A stretch of DNA of 34,671 bases from Synergistaceae bacterium (lineage in GTDB: Bacteria > Synergistota > Synergistia > Synergistales > Aminobacteriaceae), in assembly GCA_018436785.1 (NCBI GenBank), contig JAHDKR010000225.1:1-34671 (forward strand), written 5' to 3'. Every line of letters starts with the position of its first letter. Positions within the stretch are counted from its first letter, which is position 1. The position numbers were made by a program, and so were the translations under genes. The notes under the pieces are model-generated. The model was not told the DNA's origin and searched no databases. It was given only the letters and a program-made list of their open reading frames with translations. Below are positions 1 through 7,776 of the stretch, piece after piece.

Positions 1-142
1 GCGGGAAGTGAGACTGTCTGCGGGGGCCGGATTCCTGGTGGCGGTGACGGGATCGATCATGACGATGCCGGGATTGCCGAAGAAGCCTGCGGCGCTGTCG
101 ATAGACATCGACGAAAAGGGCCGCATCACGGGGCTCTTCTAA
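1..142 (+). CDS. fhs: Formate--tetrahydrofolate ligase, C-terminal end (partial)
   Basis: Only the last 46 codons lie in the window, reading in frame from base 2 to the TAA at 140-142. The segment contains SAGAGF, then [16 protein letters not shown], and ends GRITGLF. This is the characteristic C-terminus of formyl-THF synthetase, which makes 10-formyl-THF from formate, ATP and THF in the cytoplasm. The following gene is a cyclodeaminase/cyclohydrolase-type protein, the expected one-carbon partner. The gene starts outside the window, so the N-terminal ATP-binding part cannot be judged. Confidence 0.93.
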   Translation, partial: REVRLSAGAGFLVAVTGSIMTMPGLPKKPAALSIDIDEKGRITGLF

Positions 143-151
143 GCAAACAGG

Positions 152-166
152 TTCCCGTAACGGGAA
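152..166. repeat. Perfect 15-bp palindrome after fhs
   Basis: TTCCCGTAACGGGAA has 7-bp perfect arms around one central base and lies 10 nt after the fhs stop. It resembles the 16-nt motif found at four other promoters here, but its spacing is one base shorter and no promoter is visible beside it. It could be an operator-like site or a small RNA hairpin. Confidence 0.4.
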
Positions 167-187
167 AGCAATCGGCCGGACAAGAGG

Positions 188-216
188 GCGGAAGAGCGCA
201 AAGCGCTCTTTCCGCT
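188..216 (+). terminator. Possible terminator after fhs
   Basis: GCGGAAGAGCGC pairs across an AAA loop with GCGCTCTTTCCGC, leaving one bulged T. A short T-rich stretch (CTCTTTC) follows. The stem is strong but the T tract is poor, so it may only attenuate read-through into the next gene. Confidence 0.45.
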
Positions 217-375
217 CTTTCGATGAAGAGATACGAGAAAAAGGCCCCGGGGCGCGTGAAATGTGATATAAATAGAGCGTTGCTTGAGAACATTGTAAAA
301 GTGTCGATACGGCGAGAGTTGGAGGATGAACGAACCGCTCTCGGAAAAAATGCACTGCGCAAAGGAGGAAGCACT

Positions 376-1014
376 GTGGCACTTCTAAGAGATATGACCC
401 TTGGTGGATTTACCGACGAACTGGCCGCCGATTCCGCCGCACCCGGAGGCGGCAGCGTCGCCGCGCTCTCAGGAGCTCTCGGGGCCGCTCTGGTCTCGAT
501 GGTCTGCCGCCTTACCATAGGCAAAAAGGGGTATGAAGAGTACGAGCTCGAGGTGAAGGATGCGCTCGCCGAATCCGAGGTTCTCCGGAAGCGTCTTCTG
601 GAAGCGATCGATATCGACGCGAAGGCGTTCGAAAAGGTTATGGAGGCATTTGCCGCGCCCAAGAGTACCGACGAGGAGAAGGCCGTGCGCCGGGAGATGA
701 TACAGACCGCTTTCAAGGGCGCCTGCGAGTCGCCGCGCCGGACAGCTGCGGATTGCCTTGAAGTGCTTCGTCTGTGCGCTCGGGTCGCCGACAAGACGAA
801 TACGAACGCAGCAAGCGATCTCGGAGTGGGAGCGTCCAATGCGCTTGCCGCCCTCGAAAGCGCCGCTATGAACGTCTTGATTAACCTTCCTTCGATTAAG
901 GACGATGAGTACGTCGATGAGTTGCGCGACGAAATGGAGGCCATCCAGGAGGAAGGCGGTATCCTGCGGACCGGAGTCTTGCGCGAAGTATCGGCGCATA
1001 TCGGCGGGAACTAA
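376..1014 (+). CDS. Cyclodeaminase/cyclohydrolase family protein (FchA-type)
   Basis: A 212-residue protein of the formiminotransferase-cyclodeaminase C-terminal family. Members act as methenyl-THF cyclohydrolase or formimino-THF cyclodeaminase in the cytoplasm. The diagnostic APGGGSVAALSGALGAAL segment lies near residue 22, and the all-helical body matches the roughly 210-residue stand-alone members. GTG at 376 is chosen because AAAGGAGG sits at 361-368 with normal spacing and the family homology starts there. An in-frame ATG at 223 would add 51 residues unlike the family. The gene follows fhs, which fits interconversion of formyl- and methenyl-THF. Which of the two reactions it performs cannot be told from sequence alone. 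Confidence 0.87.
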   Translation: MALLRDMTLGGFTDELAADSAAPGGGSVAALSGALGAALVSMVCRLTIGKKGYEEYELEVKDALAESEVLRKRLLEAIDIDAKAFEKVMEAFAAPKSTDEEKAVRREMIQTAFKGACESPRRTAADCLEVLRLCARVADKTNTNAASDLGVGASNALAALESAAMNVLINLPSIKDDEYVDELRDEMEAIQEEGGILRTGVLREVSAHIGGN

Positions 1015-1037
1015 TCGTTTCGGATTCGTCGGGTTTT

Positions 1038-1076
1038 AAAGGACCGCGCTTTGTGCTGACGCGGTCCTTTTCCTTT
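1038..1076 (+). terminator. Rho-independent terminator of the one-carbon genes
   Basis: AAAGGACCGCG pairs with CGCGGTCCTTT (with the flanking bases) around a loop near 1049-1060, and CCTTTTCCTTTC follows. The stem flanked by A and T tracts after the FchA-type gene is typical of an intrinsic terminator. Confidence 0.8.
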
Positions 1077-1248
1077 CGAACGTCAAAACGGCGGTTGTTG
1101 TTGCGTGTCGCCCCCGTCCCATATTTTCCAAACCGGATCTGTCTTTTTCCCTTTCGTAGTATCCGTCGCAACGCTCTTCTCCCTTTTGCCGCGTCATAAT
1201 TGATAAAAAAAGAACTTACTGTCTTGGCGGAATTGCGCTCTTTTTCTA

Positions 1249-1278
1249 TTGACATGAGAAAGAACCGGTTATTATAAT
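1249..1278 (+). promoter_or_regulatory. Consensus sigma-70-type promoter for the iclR gene
   Basis: TTGACA at 1249-1254 and TATAAT at 1273-1278 are separated by 18 nt, both perfect matches to consensus. Transcription would start near 1285. The rest of the 1077-1370 gap shows only AT-rich sequence before the promoter and the operator-like site after it. Confidence 0.82.
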
Positions 1279-1313
1279 GATCCGCAAGATCAATTCCACT
1301 ATAATCAATATCA

Positions 1314-1329
1314 TTCCGTAATGCGGGAA
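1314..1329 (+). promoter_or_regulatory. Candidate regulator site A
   Basis: TTCCGTAATGCGGGAA is an imperfect inverted repeat with TTCC/GGAA outer arms, lying about 30-45 nt after the predicted start of iclR transcription. It matches the T-N-C-C-G-N6-G-G-G-A-N pattern found at three other promoter regions in the window. The position suggests roadblock repression, perhaps autoregulation by the IclR protein. The binding partner is inferred. Confidence 0.5.
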
Positions 1330-1370
1330 ATGAAACGCGAGATTCTCTCGGATGGTATGGAGGAAAAAGT

Positions 1371-2150
1371 ATGGAAGGGAAGCAGAGGGCAACGGGCGGA
1401 GTCCAATCCATAGAACGCGCTTTCGCGATTATCGAGCTTCTGGACGCTCAGGGAGAGCTTGGAATTGCTGAAATGAGCCGTCTGCTTTCCTTGGAGCGCA
1501 GTACGGTCCATCGTATTGTGTCCACCATCAAAAATCTCGGCTACATCAATCAGAACCCCCTCAATCTCAAGTATTCGAACAGCTTTAAATTCTTCGAGAT
1601 CGGCAACGATGTTGTCAAACGGCTCGGTCTTCGCCAGCAGGCCGCTCCCTTTCTCCGGGAACTTTCCGAGAAGACGCACGAGGCGGTGAATCTCGCCATA
1701 CTCGACGGCGACAGGGTGATCTACATCGACAAGATAGAAAGCCAATCTACCATCAAGGTGGATCTTTCTGTGGGGAAGCGCTTCCCTGCGTACTGTACGG
1801 GACTTGGAAAGATCCTTCTCGCGTGGCTTCCGGAGCCGAAGATTCTTGAGATTGTAGGCCCATCTCCCTTCCCAAGGTATACGGAGAACACCGTGACATC
1901 GACTGAAGATCTGCTCGCCCAGCTCCGGGAGATCAGGGATCGCGAGATAGCCTGGGACAACGAGGAGTATGTCGAGGGGCTCTTCTGTATCGCCGCGCCG
2001 GTACGGGGTAATTCCGGGGATGTCGTGGCCGCGATGAGCGTTGCGCTTCCGAAATTCCTCTACGCTGGAGAATCCCGTAAGATTGAAGCGGTAGGAGATT
2101 TGTTGCTGGATGTCGCGAGAAGATTCTCCCGTTCACTCGGGTATAAATAA
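1371..2150 (+). CDS. IclR-family transcriptional regulator
   Basis: A 259-residue IclR-type regulator. Residues 10-65 form the winged helix-turn-helix (SIERAFAIIELL, then LSLERSTVHRIVSTIKNLGYI). Residues 80-255 form the GAF-like effector domain with the family pattern of VGKRFPAYCTGLGKILLAW followed by the C-terminal IAAPVRG segment. The start is supported by GGAGG at 1359-1363. IclR proteins bind short palindromes and respond to small organic acids or aromatics. The gene has its own consensus promoter and a candidate operator, and stands upstream of a PanE-like reductase and a TRAP transporter, so it probably controls that uptake/catabolic block. The effector is unknown. Confidence 0.92.
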   Translation: MEGKQRATGGVQSIERAFAIIELLDAQGELGIAEMSRLLSLERSTVHRIVSTIKNLGYINQNPLNLKYSNSFKFFEIGNDVVKRLGLRQQAAPFLRELSEKTHEAVNLAILDGDRVIYIDKIESQSTIKVDLSVGKRFPAYCTGLGKILLAWLPEPKILEIVGPSPFPRYTENTVTSTEDLLAQLREIRDREIAWDNEEYVEGLFCIAAPVRGNSGDVVAAMSVALPKFLYAGESRKIEAVGDLLLDVARRFSRSLGYK

Positions 2151-2160
2151 TCTACGACGT

Positions 2161-2185
2161 CGTCCTCATAAGAGACGGTTTTTTT
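2161..2185 (+). terminator. Weak terminator or attenuator after iclR
   Basis: CGTCCTC and GAGACG form a short stem with one bulge around an ATAA loop, followed by GTTTTTTT. The T tract is good and the stem weak, so partial termination between iclR and the panE-dctPQM genes is likely. Confidence 0.5.
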
Positions 2186-2222
2186 ATGGAGCTGTCCGCC
2201 CGGTTAGAGAGGCAATTCGGAA

Positions 2223-2244
2223 GGATGTGCGTATCGCACACTCC
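2223..2244 (+). other. Leader hairpin upstream of panE-like gene
   Basis: GGATGTGCG and CGCACA(C)TCC pair around a TAT loop with one bulged C, about 40 nt before the panE-like start. There is no T tract. No clear promoter is visible between 2186 and 2285, so this may be a processing or attenuation structure in a transcript from the iclR promoter. Confidence 0.35.
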
Positions 2245-2285
2245 GTCCTCTAGGGAAGAAGAACGAATTCAAGTAGGAGGAGAAA

Positions 2286-3218
2286 ATGAAGACCGTTATC
2301 CTGGGTTCAGGCGCAATGGGTTCTCTTTACGGCGGCATGCTCGCCGAAGCGGGATTCGACGTAACGCTTGTCGACGTCTGGAAGGAGCATATCGACGCGG
2401 TGAACGCATCGGGGCTTTCGATAGAAGGCATCGGCGGCGACCGCGTTATCCGCTCCATTCGGGGCACGACCGATCCTGCGCAGGCGGGGAAAGCCGATCT
2501 CGTCATCGTCTTCGTAAAAGCGACCGCTACAGCGCAGGCGATGAAGGGCGCTCTGTCGCTTCTCGGGCCGGAGACCGTTGTGCTTACGCTCCAGAACGGT
2601 CTTGGTAACGTGGAGAAACTGAACGAAACAGCGGGAGCCGAGCGGGTTATGGCCGGAATCACGGGGCATGGATGTACGCTTCTCGGTCCCGGAAAGATAC
2701 GCCATGCGGGGCAGGGGGATACGATCCTTGGCGAGCCTCGCGGGCAGATAAGCGACAGGTTAAAGAGAGTCGGCGGGATGTTTGAAAAAGCGGGTTTTTC
2801 CGTGAAACTCTCCGAGAACGTCATCGGACTCATTTGGGGGAAGCTGTTTGTGAATGTCGGAATCAACGCCTTGACCGCCGTGACCGGCCTCAAGAACGGC
2901 AGACTCGTCGAGCTTCAGGAAACCGAAGAGCTGCTGGAGCTTGCCGTTCGGGAGGCGTTGGAAGTAGCGCAAGCAGCGGGGATACGCATTGAGACGGAGA
3001 ACCCCGTCGAGCACACAAAAAAGGTGGCGCGTCTGACGGCGGCGAACCGTTCCTCGATGCTGCAGGACGTAACAAACCGGCGGCAGACGGAGATCGACGT
3101 GATCAACGGCGCGATCGTGAACGAAGGAAAAAAGCTGGGGGTATCCACTCCCGTCAACTTGGCGCTGACGAACCTTGTTCGGGTCCGTCAGAAGACCTAT
3201 GACGAATTTTCCGTGTAA
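2286..3218 (+). CDS. panE: 2-dehydropantoate 2-reductase family protein (PanE/ApbA)
   Basis: A 310-residue NADPH-dependent reductase of the ketopantoate reductase family. Residues 1-30 hold the Rossmann motif LGSGAMGSLYGG. The catalytic and binding residues equivalent to E. coli K176, N180, N184 and E256 are seen as K186, N190, N194 and E269, with the same K-N-N spacing. AGGAGG stands just before the ATG. Ketopantoate reductase makes pantoate for CoA. Here it sits between an IclR regulator and a TRAP transporter rather than with panB/panC, so it may instead reduce another branched 2-oxoacid in a catabolic route. Family membership is firm; the pantothenate role is uncertain. Confidence 0.88.
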   Translation: MKTVILGSGAMGSLYGGMLAEAGFDVTLVDVWKEHIDAVNASGLSIEGIGGDRVIRSIRGTTDPAQAGKADLVIVFVKATATAQAMKGALSLLGPETVVLTLQNGLGNVEKLNETAGAERVMAGITGHGCTLLGPGKIRHAGQGDTILGEPRGQISDRLKRVGGMFEKAGFSVKLSENVIGLIWGKLFVNVGINALTAVTGLKNGRLVELQETEELLELAVREALEVAQAAGIRIETENPVEHTKKVARLTAANRSSMLQDVTNRRQTEIDVINGAIVNEGKKLGVSTPVNLALTNLVRVRQKTYDEFSV

Positions 3219-3263
3219 CTACCGCGGAAAAGACGTCCAATTCACGTAAGGAGGGGAAGGAAT

Positions 3264-4253
3264 ATGAAGTTGAAAGGCATGGTTGTGATGGCGTTGGCGT
3301 GTGCGATGGTTTTCTCGCTCGTGACGTTCGGGGAGGCGGCGAAGTACGAGTTCAAGCTCGGACACGCCGTAAGCGATCAGCATCCGTATCATTTGGGAGC
3401 GCAGAAATTCAAGGAGATTGTCGAGAAGGAGACCAACGGCGAGATCGAGATCTCCCTCTTCCCGAACAACCAGCTTGGCACGGGGGAGCGGGATCTGCTG
3501 GAAGGGCTTCAGCTCGGAACGGTCGATCTCTATGTGGGATCGACGGGGCCGATGGGCGGCTTCGAGAAGCGCTTCATGATGTTCGACTTTCCGTTCCTCT
3601 TCAAGGACAAGGCGCAGGCATACGCCGTCCTCGACGGGAAGATCGGGCAGTACGTCATGGGGCTCCTCGACAGGATCGGCATCACCGGTCTTGCGTGGTA
3701 CGAGAACGGATTCCGCCATTTCACCAACTCCAAACGGCCTGTGAACTCCCCCGAGGATGTGAAGGGGCTCAAGCTGCGGACCATGGAGAACAAGATCCAT
3801 ATGGCGCTCTGGAGAGCCATGGGAGCCGACCCGACGCCGATGGCGTGGGGCGAGGTTTTTACCGCGCTGCAGCAGGGGACGGTCGACGGACAGGAGAACC
3901 CGGTGCCCATTATTTTCGTCCAGAAGGTGTACGAGGTGCAAAAACACCTTGCGCTTACAGGTCACGTCTTCTCTCCCGCGATGATCGCCATCGCGAAGGC
4001 GAAGTTCGACGCGCTTCCCGAAGGACACAAGGAGATCATCCGTAAGGCTGCGCAGGAATCGGCGCTCTTCCAGCGAGAGCAGATTACGAAGATGGAGAGC
4101 GAACAGGTTGCCAAGCTGAAGGAGCTCGGCATGGAAGTGACGACGCCCGACGTGACTCCCTTCCGTGAGGCGACGAAAGCCGTCTACGACGAGTTCAAGA
4201 GCGAGCTTGGCGATGACGCGAAACTCCTCGACGAAATTCTGAGCGGGAAGTAA
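3264..4253 (+). CDS. dctP: TRAP transporter substrate-binding protein (DctP)
   Basis: A 329-residue periplasmic solute-binding protein of the DctP family. Residues 1-26 are a Sec signal peptide ending GEAA. The mature part begins KYEFKLGHAVSDQHPYHLGAQKF, and has the family segments around FPNNQLGTGERDLLEGLQLG and the carboxylate-clamping arginine R172 in LKLRTMEN. It captures an organic acid and hands it to the DctQM permease encoded next. AAGGAGGGG precedes the ATG. The gene is followed by a strong hairpin that probably raises its expression over the membrane subunits. The ligand is unknown, though the arginine argues for a carboxylate. Confidence 0.93.
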   Translation: MKLKGMVVMALACAMVFSLVTFGEAAKYEFKLGHAVSDQHPYHLGAQKFKEIVEKETNGEIEISLFPNNQLGTGERDLLEGLQLGTVDLYVGSTGPMGGFEKRFMMFDFPFLFKDKAQAYAVLDGKIGQYVMGLLDRIGITGLAWYENGFRHFTNSKRPVNSPEDVKGLKLRTMENKIHMALWRAMGADPTPMAWGEVFTALQQGTVDGQENPVPIIFVQKVYEVQKHLALTGHVFSPAMIAIAKAKFDALPEGHKEIIRKAAQESALFQREQITKMESEQVAKLKELGMEVTTPDVTPFREATKAVYDEFKSELGDDAKLLDEILSGK

Positions 4254-4271
4254 TCTTCTCCCGGTATTGAA

Positions 4272-4327
4272 CCGGTATTCCGCCGAAGGGAGAGTTGTCC
4301 TTCAGTCTTCCTTCGGCAGAATACCGG
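4272..4327 (+). repeat. Large intercistronic inverted repeat between dctP and dctQ
   Basis: CCGGTATTC-C-GCCGAAGG (4272-4289) pairs with CCTTCGGC-A-GAATACCGG (4310-4327), 17 pairs with one mismatch and a 20-nt loop. No T run follows, so it is unlikely to be a full terminator. Such hairpins after binding-protein genes can protect the upstream mRNA from 3' decay. Confidence 0.75.
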
Positions 4328-4358
4328 AGATTATTGTCTGAGCGAAAGGGGGGCATTT

Positions 4359-4859
4359 ATGTCCTTTTTCAGAAAAACACTCGACAGGGTGAACGCCCTG
4401 GCGGAATACGCTGTGTGCGCTCTCCTCGCGGTGATGGTCGTGGTGGTGTTCCTTCAGGTTATTTTCCGTTTCATCATTCGCTCTTCGCTTCCGTGGTCGG
4501 AAGAGCTGTCCCGATACGTTATGGTATGGATCGTTTTCCTGGGAGCGAGCATTGGTATCAAGCGGAAATCCCATATCGGCGTGGAGGCCGTGGTCGCGAT
4601 GTTGCCGGATTCGATGCGCCGCTGGACGGCTATTCTCGTCAACGCGCTGTGCTGTGTTTTCTTCGTTTTCATGGTCCATTACGGCAGGATGATTCTCAGG
4701 GTTGTGAGTTCGCAGCTCTCTCCTGCAATGGAGATATCGATGGCGATTCCCTATAGCGCGGTTTTTGTCGGCGGAACGTTGATGTTCGTTCACTGTTTCT
4801 TTCAAATGGTGGAACTGATGGTCGAAGCTCTTTCGGGAAGGGCGGTGAAGAGCGCATGA
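4359..4859 (+). CDS. dctQ: TRAP transporter small permease (DctQ)
   Basis: A 166-residue membrane protein with four predicted helices (about residues 15-38, 50-65, 90-108 and 128-152). It carries the DctQ signature W46-S-E-E-L50 followed by SRYVMVWIVFLGA. It is the small membrane subunit needed with DctM for Na+- or H+-driven uptake. AAAGGGGGG lies before the ATG. The stop overlaps the start of dctM in an ATGA, showing translational coupling. It follows dctP after a hairpin spacer. Confidence 0.92.
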   Translation: MSFFRKTLDRVNALAEYAVCALLAVMVVVVFLQVIFRFIIRSSLPWSEELSRYVMVWIVFLGASIGIKRKSHIGVEAVVAMLPDSMRRWTAILVNALCCVFFVFMVHYGRMILRVVSSQLSPAMEISMAIPYSAVFVGGTLMFVHCFFQMVELMVEALSGRAVKSA

Positions 4860-6136
4860 CCGGAGTTCTCTTCGGAAGTCTTGTCTTTTTCTTTCTGTTG
4901 AACGTTCCGATTGCGGTGGCCATTGGATTGGCCTCGCTCTCGGCGATCCTCTGGTCCGGCGCGATCCCGCCCGTGGTGCTTGTGCAGAAGATGTTCACCG
5001 CGACCGACTCTTTCCCCCTCATGGCGGTTCCCTTCTTCATTCTAGCCGGGTCGTTGATGGAGTTCGGAGGAATCTCCCGCCGCCTGGTCGATTTCGCAAA
5101 CTCAATCGTCGGGAGGTTTTCAGGCGGACTCGCTTTCGTCGCCATCATCGCAAGCATGTTTTTCGGCGCGATCTCCGGAGCCGCAGTAGCCTGCGTCGCC
5201 GCCATCGGAACGATCCTCATTCCGGCAATGGTCCGGCGTGGATACGATACGCCCTACGCCACTGCGGTGCAGGCGACTGCGGGAACGCTCGGCGTCATGA
5301 TCCCGCCGAGCATTCCGATGATCATTTACGGCGTGCTCACGGGCGTCTCCATCGGCGCGTTGTTCATGGGCGGCATCCTCCCCGGTATCCTCGTCGGGGG
5401 CTCCCTGATGCTCGTTGCGTGGATGATTGCGCGCAAGAGGGGGTACAAGGGCGATGAAAAGGCAAGCGGCACAAAAATATGGGCGACCTTCAAGGATGCG
5501 ATTCTCGCGCTCCTGATGCCGGTCATCATTCTCGGCGGCATCTATGGAGGAGTCTTTACCCCGACGGAAGCGGCGGTTGTCGCGGTGGCCTACGGCTTCA
5601 TCATCGGATTTTTCGTCTACCGGGAACTGAGCCTCTCGAAGCTGAAGGATATCCTGGTGAACACTTCGGTCGGCACGGCGACGATCATGTTCATCATCGC
5701 CACCTCGTCGGTCTTCAGCTGGATTCTGACGGCGCAGAGAGTACCTCAGGCTGTGGCCGAGGCTATCCTCTCGATCTCGACGAACCCGATCGTCATCCTC
5801 ACGCTCATAAACCTTCTTTTGCTCTTCATAGGCACCTTCATGGAGACGGTTGCCTCCATCATCATCCTGGTCCCCGTTCTTCTTCCGGTAGTGACGCAGA
5901 TAGGCGTCGATCCGCTCCACTTCGGCATCATTATTGTGGTGAACCTTGCCATAGGAATGGTCACCCCTCCGCTCGGCGTCTGCCTCTTCGTCGGTTGCGG
6001 AATCAGCGGGATCACGCTGGAATCAATCTCCAAAGCGGTGTGGCCGTTCATCCTGAGCATGATTGTCGCGGTGCTACTGCTGACGTATATCCCTTGGATA
6101 AGCATCATTCTTCCTCGTCTGGCGGGGATTTATTAG
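4856..6136 (+). CDS. dctM: TRAP transporter large permease (DctM)
   Basis: A 426-residue, highly hydrophobic protein of the DctM family, full length for the group and with about 12 membrane segments. Family segments include FPLMAVPFFILAGSLM near residue 55, GAISGAAVACVAAIGTILIPAM near residue 103 and TAGTLGVMIPPSIPMIIYG near residue 142. It forms the transport channel that takes substrate from DctP. The start codon overlaps the dctQ stop by four bases. A strong terminator follows, so dctP-dctQ-dctM ends here. Confidence 0.95.
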   Translation: MTGVLFGSLVFFFLLNVPIAVAIGLASLSAILWSGAIPPVVLVQKMFTATDSFPLMAVPFFILAGSLMEFGGISRRLVDFANSIVGRFSGGLAFVAIIASMFFGAISGAAVACVAAIGTILIPAMVRRGYDTPYATAVQATAGTLGVMIPPSIPMIIYGVLTGVSIGALFMGGILPGILVGGSLMLVAWMIARKRGYKGDEKASGTKIWATFKDAILALLMPVIILGGIYGGVFTPTEAAVVAVAYGFIIGFFVYRELSLSKLKDILVNTSVGTATIMFIIATSSVFSWILTAQRVPQAVAEAILSISTNPIVILTLINLLLLFIGTFMETVASIIILVPVLLPVVTQIGVDPLHFGIIIVVNLAIGMVTPPLGVCLFVGCGISGITLESISKAVWPFILSMIVAVLLLTYIPWISIILPRLAGIY

Positions 6137-6152
6137 AAAACTTGCTGCACGC

Positions 6153-6190
6153 AAAAGCGCCTCGAAACGTATCGTTTCGGGGCGCTTTTT
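6153..6190 (+). terminator. Terminator of the TRAP operon
   Basis: AAAAGCGCCTCGAAACG pairs with CGTTTCGGGGCGCTTTTT around a TAT loop, 16 of 17 pairs, ending in a T5 tract. This is a textbook intrinsic terminator shortly after dctM. Confidence 0.92.
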
Positions 6191-6303
6191 CAATTGGACT
6201 AAAGAGATCGCGATACTCGAACGGATACGCCAAGTCAGCGCAAGCGTGTCGATAAATCAACAAATCGCTCTTGTTATGCTGATCTTTGAATATGGAAATA
6301 GTC

Positions 6304-6332
6304 TTGACAGGGTATGCCGCGTTTTGTATTGT
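6304..6332 (+). promoter_or_regulatory. Promoter of the Gfo/Idh/MocA gene
   Basis: TTGACA at 6304-6309 and TATTGT at 6327-6332 are 17 nt apart, giving a start near 6339. The 6191-6303 stretch before it holds nothing else that can be recognised. An open frame from 6246 overlaps this promoter and has no ribosome site. Confidence 0.72.
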
Positions 6333-6360
6333 AACCTCGAAGTCCTTTTAGCGGATGTTA

Positions 6361-6376
6361 TTCCCGTAGAGCGGGA
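6361..6376 (-). promoter_or_regulatory. Candidate regulator site B
   Basis: On the minus strand this reads TCCCGCTCTACGGGAA. On the plus strand TCCCG and CGGGA form perfect 5-bp arms. It lies about 23-38 nt after the predicted transcription start of the oxidoreductase gene. Reversed, it shares CCG-Y-TCTACGGGA with site C near 8950, differing at one base, which is well beyond chance for two upstream regions. Confidence 0.55.
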
Positions 6377-6473
6377 TATGGTGCGCTTTTTTGAGCGGAG
6401 AATCCTCTGCCCCTCGGTCGGAGGGCTCTCTTTTCCTTCTTACTTTTTCTTCACAATCGCGAGGTGACACAGA

Positions 6474-7646
6474 ATGAAAGAAGTTGTTGTGGGCGTTGTC
6501 GGAGGCGGATTCGCCTCGCATTTTCACAGCAGATGTTTCGCAAGGGTTTCGGGGTTTTCCGTGCGTTTGAAAGCCATCGCGGACGTCGAGATCGAAAAGG
6601 CGAAGGCCGTTGCGGAAGCCTATCGTTACGAGGAGTACCATGACGATTACAGCGCGCTTTTGCGCGATCCGGAGATCGACGTCGTCGATATATGCACTCC
6701 CCCTTTTCTGCACCCGCGAATCACGATGGAGGCGATGGAGGCGGGGAAGCATGTCATTTGTGAAAAACCGCTCGCCGGGTACTTCGGCTCTCCGGGAGAC
6801 ATCGAACCGATAGGCGATACTGTTCCCAAGTCCAGAATGTACCAGTCCGTGTTGACGGAAATAGAAACAATGAAGGCGGCGCTTGAAGGAAGCGACAGGC
6901 TCTTTATGTACGCCGAAAACTACGTCTACTCGCCGAACATTCTGAAGGCCGCCGAGATAGTGCGGGCGAAGAAAAGCAAAATTCTCTTCATGAAGGGTGA
7001 GGAAAGCCTGAAGGGATCAACCTCTCCAGTCGCCGGACGATGGGATAAAACCGGGGGCGGTTCGCTCATCCGCGTCGGATGCCACCCTCTCGGCGGTATT
7101 CTCTGGCTCAAGCGGGAGGAGGCGAGGGCCGGAGGAGCGCAAATAGGCGTGCACAGCGTTCTGTGCGATACTGGAAGAATGACGCCCGGCCTCGATGAAC
7201 ATGAACGGCGTCATATCAGCGTGCGCCCTGTCGACGTCGAGGATTACGCCTCCGTAGCCCTTACCTTCAGCGACGGGACGAAAGCTCTCGTCATCGCCGG
7301 CGATACCATGCTGGGAGGGACGCGCAATTACGTCGAGGTCTACGCCAACGACGCCGTCATGCACTGCCGGATTACGCCGTCCGACGTTATGAGCACCTAT
7401 ATGCTTGATGAAGAGGGGTTGGAAAACGTCTATATCTCCGAGATGCTCCCCGCAAAGACGGGCTGGCAGCAACCTTTTGTTGCCGAGGAGCACCTTCGGG
7501 GGTATGCGGCGCAGTTCCAGGACTTCATCGAGTGCGCAGCTACGGGAAGGGCTCCACTTTCGGATTTTGAACTGGCCTGCGAAACGATCCGCGTCATTTA
7601 TGCAGCGTATCTCTCCGCCGAGGAGGGGCGTCGCGTTCTGCTGTAG
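6474..7646 (+). CDS. Gfo/Idh/MocA family NAD(P)-dependent oxidoreductase
   Basis: A 390-residue sugar/cyclitol-type dehydrogenase. The N-terminal Rossmann fold begins VVVGVVGGGFASHFHSR, and the family E97-K98-P99 motif lies in HVICEKPLAG. In inositol dehydrogenase a catalytic Asp and His lie four residues apart in the second domain. Here the equivalents appear to be R200 and H204 in GGGSLIRVGCHPLGG, so the Asp is replaced by Arg. The ribosome site is GAGGTGA before ATG 6474. The gene stands alone between a terminator and a convergent HMG-CoA lyase gene, with its own promoter and candidate operator. Oxidation or reduction of a polyol is likely; the substrate is unknown. Confidence 0.87.
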   Translation: MKEVVVGVVGGGFASHFHSRCFARVSGFSVRLKAIADVEIEKAKAVAEAYRYEEYHDDYSALLRDPEIDVVDICTPPFLHPRITMEAMEAGKHVICEKPLAGYFGSPGDIEPIGDTVPKSRMYQSVLTEIETMKAALEGSDRLFMYAENYVYSPNILKAAEIVRAKKSKILFMKGEESLKGSTSPVAGRWDKTGGGSLIRVGCHPLGGILWLKREEARAGGAQIGVHSVLCDTGRMTPGLDEHERRHISVRPVDVEDYASVALTFSDGTKALVIAGDTMLGGTRNYVEVYANDAVMHCRITPSDVMSTYMLDEEGLENVYISEMLPAKTGWQQPFVAEEHLRGYAAQFQDFIECAATGRAPLSDFELACETIRVIYAAYLSAEEGRRVLL

Positions 7647-7689
7647 ACCCCATTCGGAGGCGACCGTTAACTCCTGACAGAGCATTTCA

Positions 7690-7733
7690 CAGTGAAAGCG
7701 AGTCGCCTTTTCGTCTGCGTCTCGCCTTCACTG
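7690..7733. terminator. Inverted repeat between convergent genes
   Basis: CAGTGAAAGCGAG (7690-7702) and CTCGCCTTCACTG (7721-7733) match at 12 of 13 positions. The repeat lies between the convergent oxidoreductase and HMG-CoA lyase genes and probably ends transcription from one or both sides. Neither side has a long T run. Confidence 0.5.
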
Positions 7734-7776
7734 GATTGGTAGGGATATGCGGTCTTTCTGCGGCGTGCGGCTGCTC

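Noticed and set aside
223..375. N-terminal extension of the FchA-type protein from ATG 223
   Set aside because: The extra 51 residues do not resemble the family, and a strong ribosome site stands in front of GTG 376.
6246..6467. A 73-codon frame before the Gfo/Idh/MocA gene
   Set aside because: It has no ribosome site and covers a good promoter and an operator-like site.
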